A stretch of DNA of 52,443 nt from a virus. Every line of letters begins with the position of its first letter. The first letter of the stretch is position 1. The notes beneath the pieces were generated by a model. That model saw only the letters and a list, made by a program, of their open reading frames with translations. It was not told the origin of the DNA and did no database searches. A program made the position numbers and the translations under genes. Of the stretch, positions 1 to 5,901 are shown in pieces. The stretch lies in the IMG/VR virus record IMGVR_UViG_3300039037_000119, positions 1-52,443 of that record; one strand, given 5' to 3'.

Positions 1-9
1 TAGTAAGGA

Positions 10-100
10 ACGAACAAGGACAGCCAGTAGGTTGTAAAGGGTTCGTAATGTAAAAATAAGGTGGATTGGTGGCTATTAGTTACTAATCTGCTTTTTTTTT
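10..100 (+). terminator. Hairpins and putative intrinsic terminator at the window start
   Basis: ACGAAC at 10-15 can pair with GTTCGT at 41-46. A second hairpin pairs ATTAG (75-79) with CTAAT (83-87) around a TTA loop; GC at 72-73 and 90-91 can extend it across a small internal loop. It is followed directly by nine T (92-100), the layout of a rho-independent terminator for a transcript entering from the left. The pairing is seen in the sequence; activity is inferred. Confidence 0.5.
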
Positions 101-147
101 ATTAAGAGGATAGGACATTTTTTTTTTTCTATTTTTTTTTTTTTTTT
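92..147. repeat. Three poly-T tracts (9, 11 and 16 T)
   Basis: T runs lie at 92-100, 118-128 and 132-147. Nothing else in the window has homopolymers this long. They may be terminator tails or sequencing or assembly slippage next to a broken ORF. No gene is visible in 1-160. Confidence 0.7.
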
Positions 148-160
148 CTAGAAAAAGTAA

Positions 161-298
161 AGAAAACATAAACTTACAGTAAGAGAAACACTAGATTGGT
201 ATGAAGTAATAAATATAGAGCACTCTCACGATCTAATAGAAGGTAAACCTCCTATTGAACAAAGGTATACTTTATTTAAACAACTCTACGAAAAATAA
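161..298 (+). pseudogene. ORF remnant without a start codon
   Basis: The frame from 161 to the TAA at 296-298 encodes about 45 residues (beginning KHKLTVRETLDWYEV, ending FKQLYEK) with protein-like composition. It has no ATG, GTG or TTG and is closed upstream by a stop at 158-160, just past the poly-T tracts. It looks like the 3' part of a small phage gene whose start was lost or frameshifted in the T-rich stretch. The family is not recognised. Confidence 0.4.
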
Positions 299-307
299 GG
301 AGATACT

Positions 308-514
308 ATGCCTATTACTGATAAAAAGATAACAGCTGTATCTTTGGGTACTAATGATAGCCATGAGATTATTTTAATGGTTACAGAGTCTTTTACCTTA
401 GCTGGTGAAGTCTCTTGTAATGGGGATTATTTCCCTGATAGAAATAATATAGTAACAAGACCTGCAAAGGTTAAAGATATCCCTGCTGTATCTAAAATAC
501 TTAATTTAACCTAG
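308..514 (+). CDS. Small hypothetical early protein (68 aa)
   Basis: The ATG follows a good Shine-Dalgarno site (aaggag, 7 bases upstream). The protein is soluble-looking and mixed alpha/beta, with one Cys and no membrane segment. It does not carry the C-terminal PE tail seen on many later small genes. The next gene follows directly. No family is recognised. It is first in a rightward run of small early genes. Confidence 0.7.
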   Translation: MPITDKKITAVSLGTNDSHEIILMVTESFTLAGEVSCNGDYFPDRNNIVTRPAKVKDIPAVSKILNLT

Positions 515-523
515 GTGTCTATC

Positions 524-781
524 ATGAGGTCAGAACTTTTAAAGCTTACACCAAAGCAACAAGAAATGATGCAAAATATCCCAGTAGCAATACATTACGA
601 AGGGGTATTTGAACATATCACTATACTCTCTGTAGAAGATGATTTTAGTTGTATTGGGTTAAGGTGCACTATATGTCCCTTCAACACTAGCTCAACCATT
701 ATAACATGTAAACCTGATAAAGAAATCTTAGAAACCCTACGTAATATTGCTAAAGAACAGCACCCACAACTCTTTATATAA
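524..781 (+). CDS. Small hypothetical protein with variant tail HPQLFI (85 aa)
   Basis: The ATG at 524 is chosen over the in-frame GTG at 515 because AGGTG lies just upstream of it; the GTG abuts the previous stop. The middle holds a CxxC (RCTICPF) that could bind metal. The C-terminus HPQLFI is a Gln variant of the [YHN]PE tail common further right and is the leftmost example. The 80 bases downstream (782-861) hold only an A/T-rich leader. Function unknown. Confidence 0.7.
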   Translation: MRSELLKLTPKQQEMMQNIPVAIHYEGVFEHITILSVEDDFSCIGLRCTICPFNTSSTIITCKPDKEILETLRNIAKEQHPQLFI

Positions 782-861
782 AAGTACCCAAAACATACAC
801 AGAACTTTTTAAAAAATCGTTATTTTTACATACACTAACCTACATATAAAAGGAGTGTTTT

Positions 862-1203
862 ATGGACCTTAAAGAATTGCTATCAGAAGATATGACAATT
901 ACGATAAAACGACTTAGAGTAGAGAAAGAACAAGATTGGGTTGCTTCAAACAATAATGTTCCTATCCTAACTATTCCAGAGGGTGTCAAAATCCAAATCT
1001 TAATGCCTACTAATAATGCTACAGTCCGATTCTTTGCATTCCTCCCTGATGGAACTAGAAAGTCAATCTATTGGGACGATAAAGGAGCATTAGCTGCTAT
1101 GGATAAACCTTATTGGGAAGTCTATCCTGTAAATGGTGACGTATCTAGGCACTATGCAGATGATGAAGATGGTCTATGGGAAGCTATAAAAGCACCTATC
1201 TAA
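862..1203 (+). CDS. Hypothetical early protein (113 aa)
   Basis: Start supported by aaggag 8 bases before the ATG. The N-terminal 20 residues are charged and probably helical; the rest is beta-rich and acidic with many aromatic residues (YWDD, YWEVYP). No membrane segment, Cys pair or recognised domain, and no PE tail. It stands alone between two intergenic leaders of about 55-80 bases. Confidence 0.7.
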   Translation: MDLKELLSEDMTITIKRLRVEKEQDWVASNNNVPILTIPEGVKIQILMPTNNATVRFFAFLPDGTRKSIYWDDKGALAAMDKPYWEVYPVNGDVSRHYADDEDGLWEAIKAPI

Positions 1204-1258
1204 ACTTAATAACTAAAAGGAATACACTTATTTCTATTCATGTACCTAGGAGGAAAAT

Positions 1259-1750
1259 ATGAGAAACCCACTTAGGACCTTCTTACATACCTTTTATAAG
1301 GCATTTACAGAACACCCATTCTATTCACTCCTATTTGTAGTAGGTATTCTTATTTTTTTCTTAATGCCTATACTCTTCGTAATAGGAGTAATACTAGTTA
1401 TTGTGTATGAATCTTGGAGTACTCGTACTACAAAGACAGACCACACTTATGTGCCTCACGATAACAGAGAAGTACCTATAACATCAGGTATCTATACACC
1501 TAGATCAGCAAAACAGGCTTACTTAAACTCCAAAGATTGGTGGAAAAAGAAGCAACTCATACTAGCTAGAGATAACTACAAATGTCAAATGTGTGGAGAT
1601 ACAGAAACCCAACTCAACATACATCATATCACTTATGAACGTTTAGGAAATGAAGACCTAGGTGATCTGGTATGTATATGTGAAACCTGCCATTCTGCTC
1701 TTCATGCAGAACTAGGTTACGCTCAAGACCAAACTTATCCTATCAAGTAG
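1259..1750 (+). CDS. Membrane-anchored HNH endonuclease-like protein (163 aa)
   Basis: The start has a strong site (aggagg, 6 bases upstream). Residues about 22-50 form a long hydrophobic membrane segment, followed by a 50-residue linker. The C-terminal domain (about 95-155) is a typical zinc-ribbon HNH fold: C109-x2-C112, the HH pair at 122-123 in the catalytic beta strand, N131, then C141-x2-C144 and H149. The HNH call is firm. Phage HNH genes are often free-standing homing nucleases, but a membrane anchor is unusual for one and suggests action at the inner membrane, for instance on incoming DNA; that is inference. No intron is visible near it. Confidence 0.8.
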   Translation: MRNPLRTFLHTFYKAFTEHPFYSLLFVVGILIFFLMPILFVIGVILVIVYESWSTRTTKTDHTYVPHDNREVPITSGIYTPRSAKQAYLNSKDWWKKKQLILARDNYKCQMCGDTETQLNIHHITYERLGNEDLGDLVCICETCHSALHAELGYAQDQTYPIK

Positions 1751-1758
1751 AGGTTACT

Positions 1759-1863
1759 ATGAAAGAGGGGTATCATGTAGTTGCAGGAAATTACGAAGAT
1801 AATCCTATAAATATTAAATACACTAATACTTTTGATACTCTTGAAGAGGTTATCAAGATGTAG
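1759..1863 (+). CDS. 34-residue micro-ORF
   Basis: It starts 8 bases after the HNH stop with agagg just upstream of the ATG. The peptide begins MKEGYHVVAGNYED and ends in TLEEVIKM, which looks like a coding peptide rather than random sequence. It could also be a degraded larger gene, because the following 90 bases are A/T-rich and empty. Confidence 0.5.
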   Translation: MKEGYHVVAGNYEDNPINIKYTNTFDTLEEVIKM

Positions 1864-1956
1864 ATAGTATTTTTAACTGTTCTGTTGTTTATATTATATA
1901 TAAAGAGCGATTCTTAGATTTAATATATAAAGGATTTACTTTATAGGAGTATATTG

Positions 1957-2034
1957 ATGAGACCAGAAAACATATTAATGAATAGCTTAGCTATCCTTAT
2001 CATAGGTTCTATTATACTTTATAACATACCTTAA
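1957..2034 (+). CDS. 25-residue single-span membrane peptide
   Basis: ATG preceded by aggag 8 bases upstream. The peptide is nearly all hydrophobic after MRPEN, enough for one membrane helix (LAILIIGSIILY). Its ribosome-binding site supports translation, but such short ORFs are easily spurious. Function unknown. Confidence 0.45.
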   Translation: MRPENILMNSLAILIIGSIILYNIP

Positions 2035-2075
2035 AATAGATTGTCTAAATCTATTACACCTCTCTTCTCCCTATT

Positions 2076-2128
2076 CTCTATATATATAGAGACTTTGACT
2101 TAAACTATCTTTTGTAAAAGCTAGTTTA
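2076..2128 (+). other. Two inverted repeats in the leader of the 2182 gene
   Basis: A 16-base perfect palindrome (CTCTATA-TA-TATAGAG) lies at 2076-2091. A long hairpin follows: TAAACTA (2101-2107) and CTTTT (2109-2113) pair with AAAAG (2116-2120) and TAGTTTA (2122-2128) across one mismatch. It resembles the first hairpin of the structured region at 4757. Terminator, RNA-processing or early-promoter roles are all possible; no T run follows. Confidence 0.5.
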
Positions 2129-2181
2129 GCATATATTCAAAGAAAGTAAATACAAATATAAAAATTATTTTAGGAGCCATT

Positions 2182-2478
2182 ATGGAAGATTTTAAATGGT
2201 TAAAGAGTAAATACGGTAGTGATGGATGGGAATGGTACTACAGACAATTAAAATTCCGTACGGTAGTTCTTTACAGCATACCTCTCCTTATACTACTTGC
2301 AATAGTAGCAGTACCTGAGTTGAATATTCTTATAACACTACTATTACAAATAGTTTCTTTAATTATAGTACATCAAATAGTTAAAAAAGATATTAAAGAA
2401 ACATCAAAGAAAGCAAATAGTTTTATACACTGGTACTTTAAAGACTTGGAAGAACGTATCAGAATACTATCTAAATAA
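2182..2478 (+). CDS. Small inner-membrane protein (98 aa)
   Basis: Start has aggag 7 bases upstream. A basic, aromatic N-terminus (about 1-28) precedes two close hydrophobic helices (about 30-47 and 50-67), then a charged helical tail (KKDIKET... DLEERIRILSK). The topology suggests a two-span protein with both ends in the cytoplasm. No family recognised; it could interfere with host membrane processes early in infection. It ends 5 bases before the tRNA. Confidence 0.7.
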   Translation: MEDFKWLKSKYGSDGWEWYYRQLKFRTVVLYSIPLLILLAIVAVPELNILITLLLQIVSLIIVHQIVKKDIKETSKKANSFIHWYFKDLEERIRILSK

Positions 2479-2483
2479 ACAAT

Positions 2484-2560
2484 GCTTCGGTAGCTTAGCG
2501 GTCTAAAGCATCCGTCTCATAAACGGGAGAGCAAGGGTTCAAATCCCTTTCGAGGCACCA
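2484..2560 (+). tRNA. tRNA-Met (anticodon CAT)
   Basis: Complete cloverleaf. Acceptor GCTTCGG (2484-2490) pairs with TCGAGGC (2550-2556); discriminator A, CCA encoded (2558-2560). D arm 2493-2496/2506-2509 with GG in the loop. Anticodon stem 2511-2515/2523-2527, loop CTCATAA, anticodon CAT at 2518-2520. T arm AAGGG/CCCTT with loop TTCAAAT. The anticodon stem lacks the three stacked G:C pairs of initiators, so it is an elongator Met tRNA, or Ile2 if the C34 is modified to lysidine. Confidence 0.95.
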
Positions 2561-2577
2561 AACATAAAGGATTACTT

Positions 2578-2817
2578 ATGCCACATCTAAAAATATTCAA
2601 TACCTTATATCACATAGATGAAATTAGAGTAGTCCATCCACCAACAAAAGAAACCAGTAAGAGATATGCCAGTAACTTTAAAGTAGATTTTGAATTTAAA
2701 ACTTTAGACTATCTGACAGGTAAACCACTAACTAGATCATATAGATTCGAAAATAAAGCAGAAGCGGATACATTTTTTGATAAACTGGTAAAAGACCTAG
2801 GAGCTACTGATGTCTAG
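2578..2817 (+). CDS. Hypothetical protein (79 aa)
   Basis: Starts 17 bases after the tRNA with aaagga upstream. The protein looks like one small beta-rich domain: repeated alternating hydrophobic stretches (HLKIFNTLYHIDEIRVV, FKVDFEFKTLDYLTG) and a C-terminal helix (ADTFFDKLVKDL). The next gene overlaps it by 8 bases, suggesting translational coupling. No family recognised. Confidence 0.7.
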   Translation: MPHLKIFNTLYHIDEIRVVHPPTKETSKRYASNFKVDFEFKTLDYLTGKPLTRSYRFENKAEADTFFDKLVKDLGATDV

Positions 2818-3016
2818 TTTATATATACGAACACTAAATATTATATATTCTTGTAAAACAGTACCTCAGTACGAGGTAGCTGCTTCTTATATAGAGCTGA
2901 CAGACTTACCGGAAAGCTATAAACAAGGTTTACGTACCTTAGTGTATACCAGTATAGAGTCTTTAAGGAGCTACAATGATAAACTTAATACTAGCAAAAG
3001 AACGGAATATATCTGA
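2810..3016 (+). CDS. Hypothetical protein (68 aa), overlapping both neighbours
   Basis: Overlaps the preceding gene by 8 bases and the following gene by 41. Mostly helical, with LPESYKQGLRTLVYTSIESL in the middle suggesting a short helical bundle. The large downstream overlap makes the last 13 residues doubtful in function, but the frame is open and sits in a tightly packed series. Unknown function. Confidence 0.6.
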   Translation: MSSLYIRTLNIIYSCKTVPQYEVAASYIELTDLPESYKQGLRTLVYTSIESLRSYNDKLNTSKRTEYI

Positions 3017-3308
3017 ACATAATATACGTAAGATAGAAGTCGCACATGAGGCCATAGACGCTCTTTTTTCAACTCCTTTACATAATCCTACTAAAGAAGA
3101 TATAGAACGTCTTAATACTATGCTAGAAGGCTTAGAATTCTACCTCCAATATCTATGGGGTTTTGACCTAGATCCTACATACCATACATACAAATGGAAA
3201 CACCCTTCCTGTACTTGTCCTACCCTAGATAATCTAGAACGTTTAGGCACTCCTTACCACATCATCAGTCAGGACTGTCCTTTACATCAGGAAACGTGTA
3301 ATTTGTGA
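2976..3308 (+). CDS. Hypothetical protein with CxCP...CPLH zinc-like motif (110 aa)
   Basis: Start has taaggag upstream. The N-terminal two thirds are helical. The C-terminus carries CTCPTLDNLERLGTPYHI followed by DCPLH, a Cys/His arrangement known from small phage hypothetical proteins (HPxCxCPxxDN...GTPY...CPLH) that probably forms a zinc-binding knuckle. No catalytic motif is visible. Its start lies 41 bases inside the previous gene. Confidence 0.75.
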   Translation: MINLILAKERNISEHNIRKIEVAHEAIDALFSTPLHNPTKEDIERLNTMLEGLEFYLQYLWGFDLDPTYHTYKWKHPSCTCPTLDNLERLGTPYHIISQDCPLHQETCNL

Positions 3309-3341
3309 AGTGTTTTTAATGATGGATACAGGAGAAGAATA

Positions 3342-3674
3342 ATGAGTGAAAAAGAAGTACAAGCACTAGACCGTTCAATGTCAGAAATGATAACTACAAT
3401 AACAGAAGCTATTGAGCGTATTAAAGAACTTGAAGCCTATAGTGATAATTTATTAAGCTATATCGTTAGACTTTCTAATACCTTCACAATTAGTCCAGGG
3501 TTACACTTTGAATTACAAGAGATTGCTAAACAATCTCCTCAATATTCAATTAAAAAAATAAAAGCTGATGCTATTCGTGAAACGGCTAGAGAACTAGACA
3601 AGCTATATACAGACTGCGATGTTGTAATTGAACTAATGACTAACTACGCAGACGAATTAGAGGGTGATTTATGA
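3342..3674 (+). CDS. Helical/coiled-coil hypothetical protein (110 aa)
   Basis: ATG preceded by aggagaagaata. Almost entirely alpha-helical, with heptad-like hydrophobic spacing (MSEMITTITEAIERIKELE and IRETARELDKLYTDCD), suggesting a dimeric coiled coil. Two micro-ORFs follow. The last bases (ttagagggtgatttatg) are repeated 32 bases downstream as ttagagggtaagttatg, a small tandem duplication that also duplicates a start site. Confidence 0.7.
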   Translation: MSEKEVQALDRSMSEMITTITEAIERIKELEAYSDNLLSYIVRLSNTFTISPGLHFELQEIAKQSPQYSIKKIKADAIRETARELDKLYTDCDVVIELMTNYADELEGDL

Positions 3675-3721
3675 AAGATGAAAATGAGTTAGAGGGTAAG
3701 TTATGCATAAACAAATCATAG
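3671..3721 (+). CDS. 16-residue micro-ORF in a duplicated start region
   Basis: ATG overlaps the preceding stop (ATGA) and is preceded by gaggg. The peptide starts MKDENELEGKL, and its coding sequence repeats the end of the previous gene. It may be a duplication by-product rather than a gene. Confidence 0.25.
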   Translation: MKDENELEGKLCINKS

Positions 3722-3774
3722 ATAAACAACTATATAACATAACCAAAGAAAAAAAAAATGATCAAGATAGATAA
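3703..3774 (+). CDS. 23-residue micro-ORF before the STG-repeat gene
   Basis: ATG preceded by gagggtaagtt, the second copy of the small duplication. It encodes MHKQIIDKQLYNITKEK and a few more residues, overlapping the first 17 bases of the repeat gene, so it could act as a leader peptide coupling translation: the repeat gene itself has only an A-rich stretch upstream. Confidence 0.35.
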   Translation: MHKQIIDKQLYNITKEKKNDQDR

Positions 3775-4390
3775 GTACTCAACAGGTAAGTACTCAACAG
3801 GGAATCGCTCAACAGGGTATCATTCAACAGGGAATCGCTCAACAGGGTATCATTCAACAGGGGATTGCTCAACAGGGTATCATTCAACAGGGGATTGCTC
3901 AACAGGGAATCGCTCAACAGGTAAGTACTCAACAGGGGATTGGTCAACAGGGAATCGCTCAACAGGAAATTGGTCAATTTCAAATTACTCAACAGGGCAT
4001 TTTTCAACAGAAGATTATGCAGGTTTTGGGGCTTTTAATAAACCATGTACCCTAGAAGAGTGGGGTGAAGCTAAGAAACCTGATTTCATTTACTTTAAAT
4101 TAACGCAATGGGTTCCTTCTGAGGGAATGACAACAAAAGAAAAAGAAGATAACCCTACCCATAAAATAACAGGCGGGTATTTAAAAGTATATGAACATAA
4201 AGAAGCTTGGAGACAAGCATGGGAAAAAGCAACAGATGCCGACAAAGAATTACTATATGCTCTACCTAACTTTGATGCAGAAGTGTTTAAAGAAATCTCA
4301 GGTATTGACGTAAACGAAGATAGTACTAAAGAATTGACTATCGCTGAGATTGAAAAACAACTTGGTTATAAAATTAAAGTGGTGAAATAA
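3758..4390 (+). CDS. STG pentapeptide-repeat protein (210 aa)
   Basis: Residues about 6-88 are some 17 tandem pentapeptides of form S-T-G-x-x, with x-x mostly KY, NR, YH, DC, DW or NW. A repetitive beta-helix-like or extended solenoid is likely. The DNA repeats with a 15-base period (tca aca ggg nnn nnn) and the units are nearly identical, pointing to recent slippage expansion. The C-terminal 120 residues (from GFGAFNKPCTLEEWGEAKKP) resemble the conserved tail that follows such repeats in other phage and bacterial proteins (DUF7666-like, from memory), ending with a helix IAEIEKQLGYKIKVVK. No PE tail. Role unknown; the repeats could bind a host surface or protein. Confidence 0.75.
   Translation: MIKIDKYSTGKYSTGNRSTGYHSTGNRSTGYHSTGDCSTGYHSTGDCSTGNRSTGKYSTGDWSTGNRSTGNWSISNYSTGHFSTEDYAGFGAFNKPCTLEEWGEAKKPDFIYFKLTQWVPSEGMTTKEKEDNPTHKITGGYLKVYEHKEAWRQAWEKATDADKELLYALPNFDAEVFKEISGIDVNEDSTKELTIAEIEKQLGYKIKVVK
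3774..4019 (+). repeat. 15-base tandem repeat tract inside the STG gene
   Basis: About 17 copies of a 15-base unit with invariant core tcaacagg and a variable 6-base part. The copies drift at the right end (tcaatttca, tcaacagaa), as expected when slippage acts in the middle and older copies remain at the edge. It is coding, in frame, and not a CRISPR array. Confidence 0.9.
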
Positions 4391-4435
4391 TGACTGATTA
4401 TATCAGTTGAAGCTTTTGAGAAATTGGAGGATTGA
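4390..4435 (+). pseudogene. Tiny frameshifted ORF remnant
   Basis: ATG at 4390 overlaps the preceding TAA and reads MTDYIS before a TGA. Restoring one lost base would continue as VEAFEKLED to the TGA at 4433-4435, just before the next gene's start. MTDYISVEAFEKLE resembles the beginning of common small phage proteins. It appears to be a decayed gene start, or a very short gene with one indel. Confidence 0.35.
4393..4407 (+). promoter_or_regulatory. 6-bp hairpin with 3-base loop (possible vRNAP promoter)
   Basis: ACTGAT (4393-4398) and ATCAGT (4402-4407) flank the loop TAT. N4 vRNAP recognises short hairpins with three-base loops that have a central purine, extruded on single-stranded DNA. 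This perfect hairpin matches the shape and lies in the small-gene region. The assignment is inference. Confidence 0.25.
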
Positions 4436-4437
4436 TT

Positions 4438-4665
4438 ATGTTTAAAACTTATGAGTACGCTAACAACAATGGCAGTTTTGTGGCTTTCTTGGTAATGCTT
4501 ATTGGGATTATCAGCACAATAGTCGTCTTTACTCTGTTAACAGTGGCGTTTATCGAGTGGAAGATTGATTACGCAACAATTAGGGCATTAATCGCTTTCT
4601 CTGTACTAACCCAAGCACCCACTGTATTTGTGTTCTTTCATAAAAGGATGAACAAAGATGCCTAA
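4438..4665 (+). CDS. Small two-span membrane protein (75 aa)
   Basis: The ATG at 4438 is preferred over an upstream TTG at 4432 because ggagg ends 7 bases before it. Two hydrophobic helices (about 14-40 and 49-66, the second with TIRALIAFSVL) are separated by a short charged loop (EWKIDYA); the C-terminus is basic (HKRMNKDA). No family recognised. The next, frameshifted ORF starts within its last codons. Confidence 0.65.
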   Translation: MFKTYEYANNNGSFVAFLVMLIGIISTIVVFTLLTVAFIEWKIDYATIRALIAFSVLTQAPTVFVFFHKRMNKDA

Positions 4666-4745
4666 AAAAACTAGAAACAATTAACGAAGTCCTACACGCT
4701 TTAGCTAATGGACATGAAGTGGAAGCAGCAGATAGGAAGCTTTGA
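4658..4745 (+). pseudogene. Small gene interrupted at an A7 run
   Basis: ATG at 4658 reads MPKKTRNN and stops. If the seven A at 4664-4670 are read as six, the frame continues as MPKK-LETINEVLHALANGHEV to a TGA at 4743-4745, giving a 28-residue helical peptide. The intact second part looks genuinely coding. A sequencing homopolymer error, gene decay, or slippage at the A run are all possible. The same defect occurs at 9158-9446. Confidence 0.45.
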
Positions 4746-4756
4746 CATCTATCAAT

Positions 4757-5056
4757 TTAAACTATAAGATAGTTTAATACATGAACTTAACTGAATCCAA
4801 AGCTGTGAATCAGCAGTTGATAGCTTACTATCCAGTGATACATTGTTGGTATACTGAGAATACCAGAAGTACTCCCTTGCTTGAAGATGGGAGCGTTTTA
4901 TTGACTACGACATGTTCAAAGGTAAGAGCCTGAACCACACACAGGCATATGGTGGTGACCATAGCTAAGCATCGACATAAAACCAGATAGTATAGGGATA
5001 TACTATTGTTTAGGTTTAATCCTCGTTCGAGGTGGTCAAGCTTCGAACCCTTGACC
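4757..5056 (+). ncRNA. Candidate structured RNA with a chain of hairpins
   Basis: This gene-free stretch is densely self-complementary. Hairpins in order: TTAAACTAT/ATAGTTTAA (4757-4777, loop AAG); AAGCT+ATCA/TGAT+AGCTT (4800-4826); TGGTAT/ATACCA (4847-4865); CTCCC/GGGAG (4872-4893); GCCTG/CAGGC (4928-4946), with an alternative GTTCA..TGAAC upstream; TATGGT/ACCATA (4948-4963, loop GGTG); AAACC and ATAGTATA pairing with TATACTAT and GGTTT (4980-5017, loop GGGA); CCTC/GAGG (5021-5032); GGTCAAG/CTTGACC (5034-5056). Nine near-contiguous helices in 300 bases far exceeds expectation and indicates a structured RNA. No tRNA, tmRNA or intron core was recognised. There is no long T run at the end, so it may be processed from a longer transcript. 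Confidence 0.6.
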
Positions 5057-5139
5057 TACATACAATTTTTACACCAGAAGAAGTAAACCTAGCTGCTCAA
5101 ATCTCAAATACATTCACATTATGTGAAGTATTTTTATAA
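5032..5139 (+). CDS. Possible 35-residue ORF with GTG start
   Basis: From GTG 5032 the frame reads VVKLRTLDLHTIF, TPEEVNLAAQISNTF, then TLCEVFL and a TAA at 5137-5139. The middle looks like a real amphipathic helix, but no clear ribosome site exists and the start overlaps the last RNA hairpin. It may be the 3' remnant of a gene interrupted by the structured element. The region 5057-5157 otherwise holds only the leader of the next gene. Confidence 0.25.
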   Translation: MVKLRTLDLHTIFTPEEVNLAAQISNTFTLCEVFL

Positions 5140-5157
5140 CCTAAAAAGGATAATATA

Positions 5158-5892
5158 ATGAAATTCCCAATTAAAATGACCTCAACAGTTTCAAATGCAG
5201 TAGTAGAATTTGATTCACCGACAGCAGGCATTATCTTAGATAAAGGAACTAACGAATTCCTAGAAGAAGGCACCTACGTAAAAGGCTTAGTTGCTTGTAC
5301 AAATACTTCTTTATGGAAAAAAGTAGGTTCCTCTAATGAAGATAAATACCCTCTAGTATTACGCCATAAAGCACGAACAGAAGTACATATAGTCATGTTA
5401 GATGAAGACACTATTATACCTATCAACGCCCCTACAGAGGATAACAGGAAACAAATCAGCTTAGAAGGGACACACTATTCAGAACTAGGGTTAGAGATTA
5501 TGCCTGATGATACTGTATACCCAGTAACTATCGTACATGATGGTAAAACATTTACATTCGATACCCTATATACAGGTACTACAGATGAAGGTGATAGTTT
5601 TGTAGGCAACAAAACACATATCGAGCTTCAAGAAGCTTTAGATAGCCAGGAAGAAGAAGGATCTCAAATGTTTGAAGGTGTCCAAGAAATGTTAAGCACC
5701 TTAAAAGGAAAAGTAGCAGACCTTGTAAACCCTGATAAAGACCATCACTACCTAGCTTTTAACGGAAGAACAGGTCAATACGAACGTATCTCTTTAGAAG
5801 GTACTCAAATCCTTTCTATTGAAACGCTAGACCTAGAAACAGTAGAAGGTATGGCAGCAATGGCTAACGGAGAACTAAACAGTACTCACTAG
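5158..5892 (+). CDS. Hypothetical protein (244 aa)
   Basis: Starts after aaaaaggataatata. Acidic and mainly beta-stranded in the first 150 residues (VVEFDSPTAGIIL, RTEVHIVMLDEDT, VTIVHDGKTFTFDTLYTG), then a helical stretch (GVQEMLSTLKGKVADLV). No membrane segment, catalytic motif or PE tail. It is the largest protein of the early small-gene block after the structured RNA. Not recognised; it could be a host-takeover or DNA-associated protein, but nothing in the sequence shows that. Confidence 0.75.
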   Translation: MKFPIKMTSTVSNAVVEFDSPTAGIILDKGTNEFLEEGTYVKGLVACTNTSLWKKVGSSNEDKYPLVLRHKARTEVHIVMLDEDTIIPINAPTEDNRKQISLEGTHYSELGLEIMPDDTVYPVTIVHDGKTFTFDTLYTGTTDEGDSFVGNKTHIELQEALDSQEEEGSQMFEGVQEMLSTLKGKVADLVNPDKDHHYLAFNGRTGQYERISLEGTQILSIETLDLETVEGMAAMANGELNSTH

Positions 5893-5901
5893 GAGTAAGC
5901 T

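Noticed and set aside
1259-1750. HNH protein as a packaging-associated HNH next to terminase
   Set aside because: No terminase or cos-like site is visible nearby, and the membrane helix is unlike those proteins.
3762-4007. Minus-strand open frame rich in Leu/Ser opposite the STG repeats
   Set aside because: It is open only because the 15-base repeat lacks stops in that frame; it has no ribosome site and the plus frame has a conserved C-terminal domain.
3774-4019. CRISPR-like array
   Set aside because: The period is 15 bases, in phase with codons, with no 20-40-base spacers; it encodes a repeat protein.
4757-5056. Group I intron
   Set aside because: No conserved P7/P3 core was recognised and the flanking sequence is not a split gene.
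4980-5060. A second tRNA or tmRNA (TTCGA-containing loops)
   Set aside because: The TTCGA loops are not flanked by proper five-pair T stems and no acceptor or anticodon arm can be drawn on either strand.
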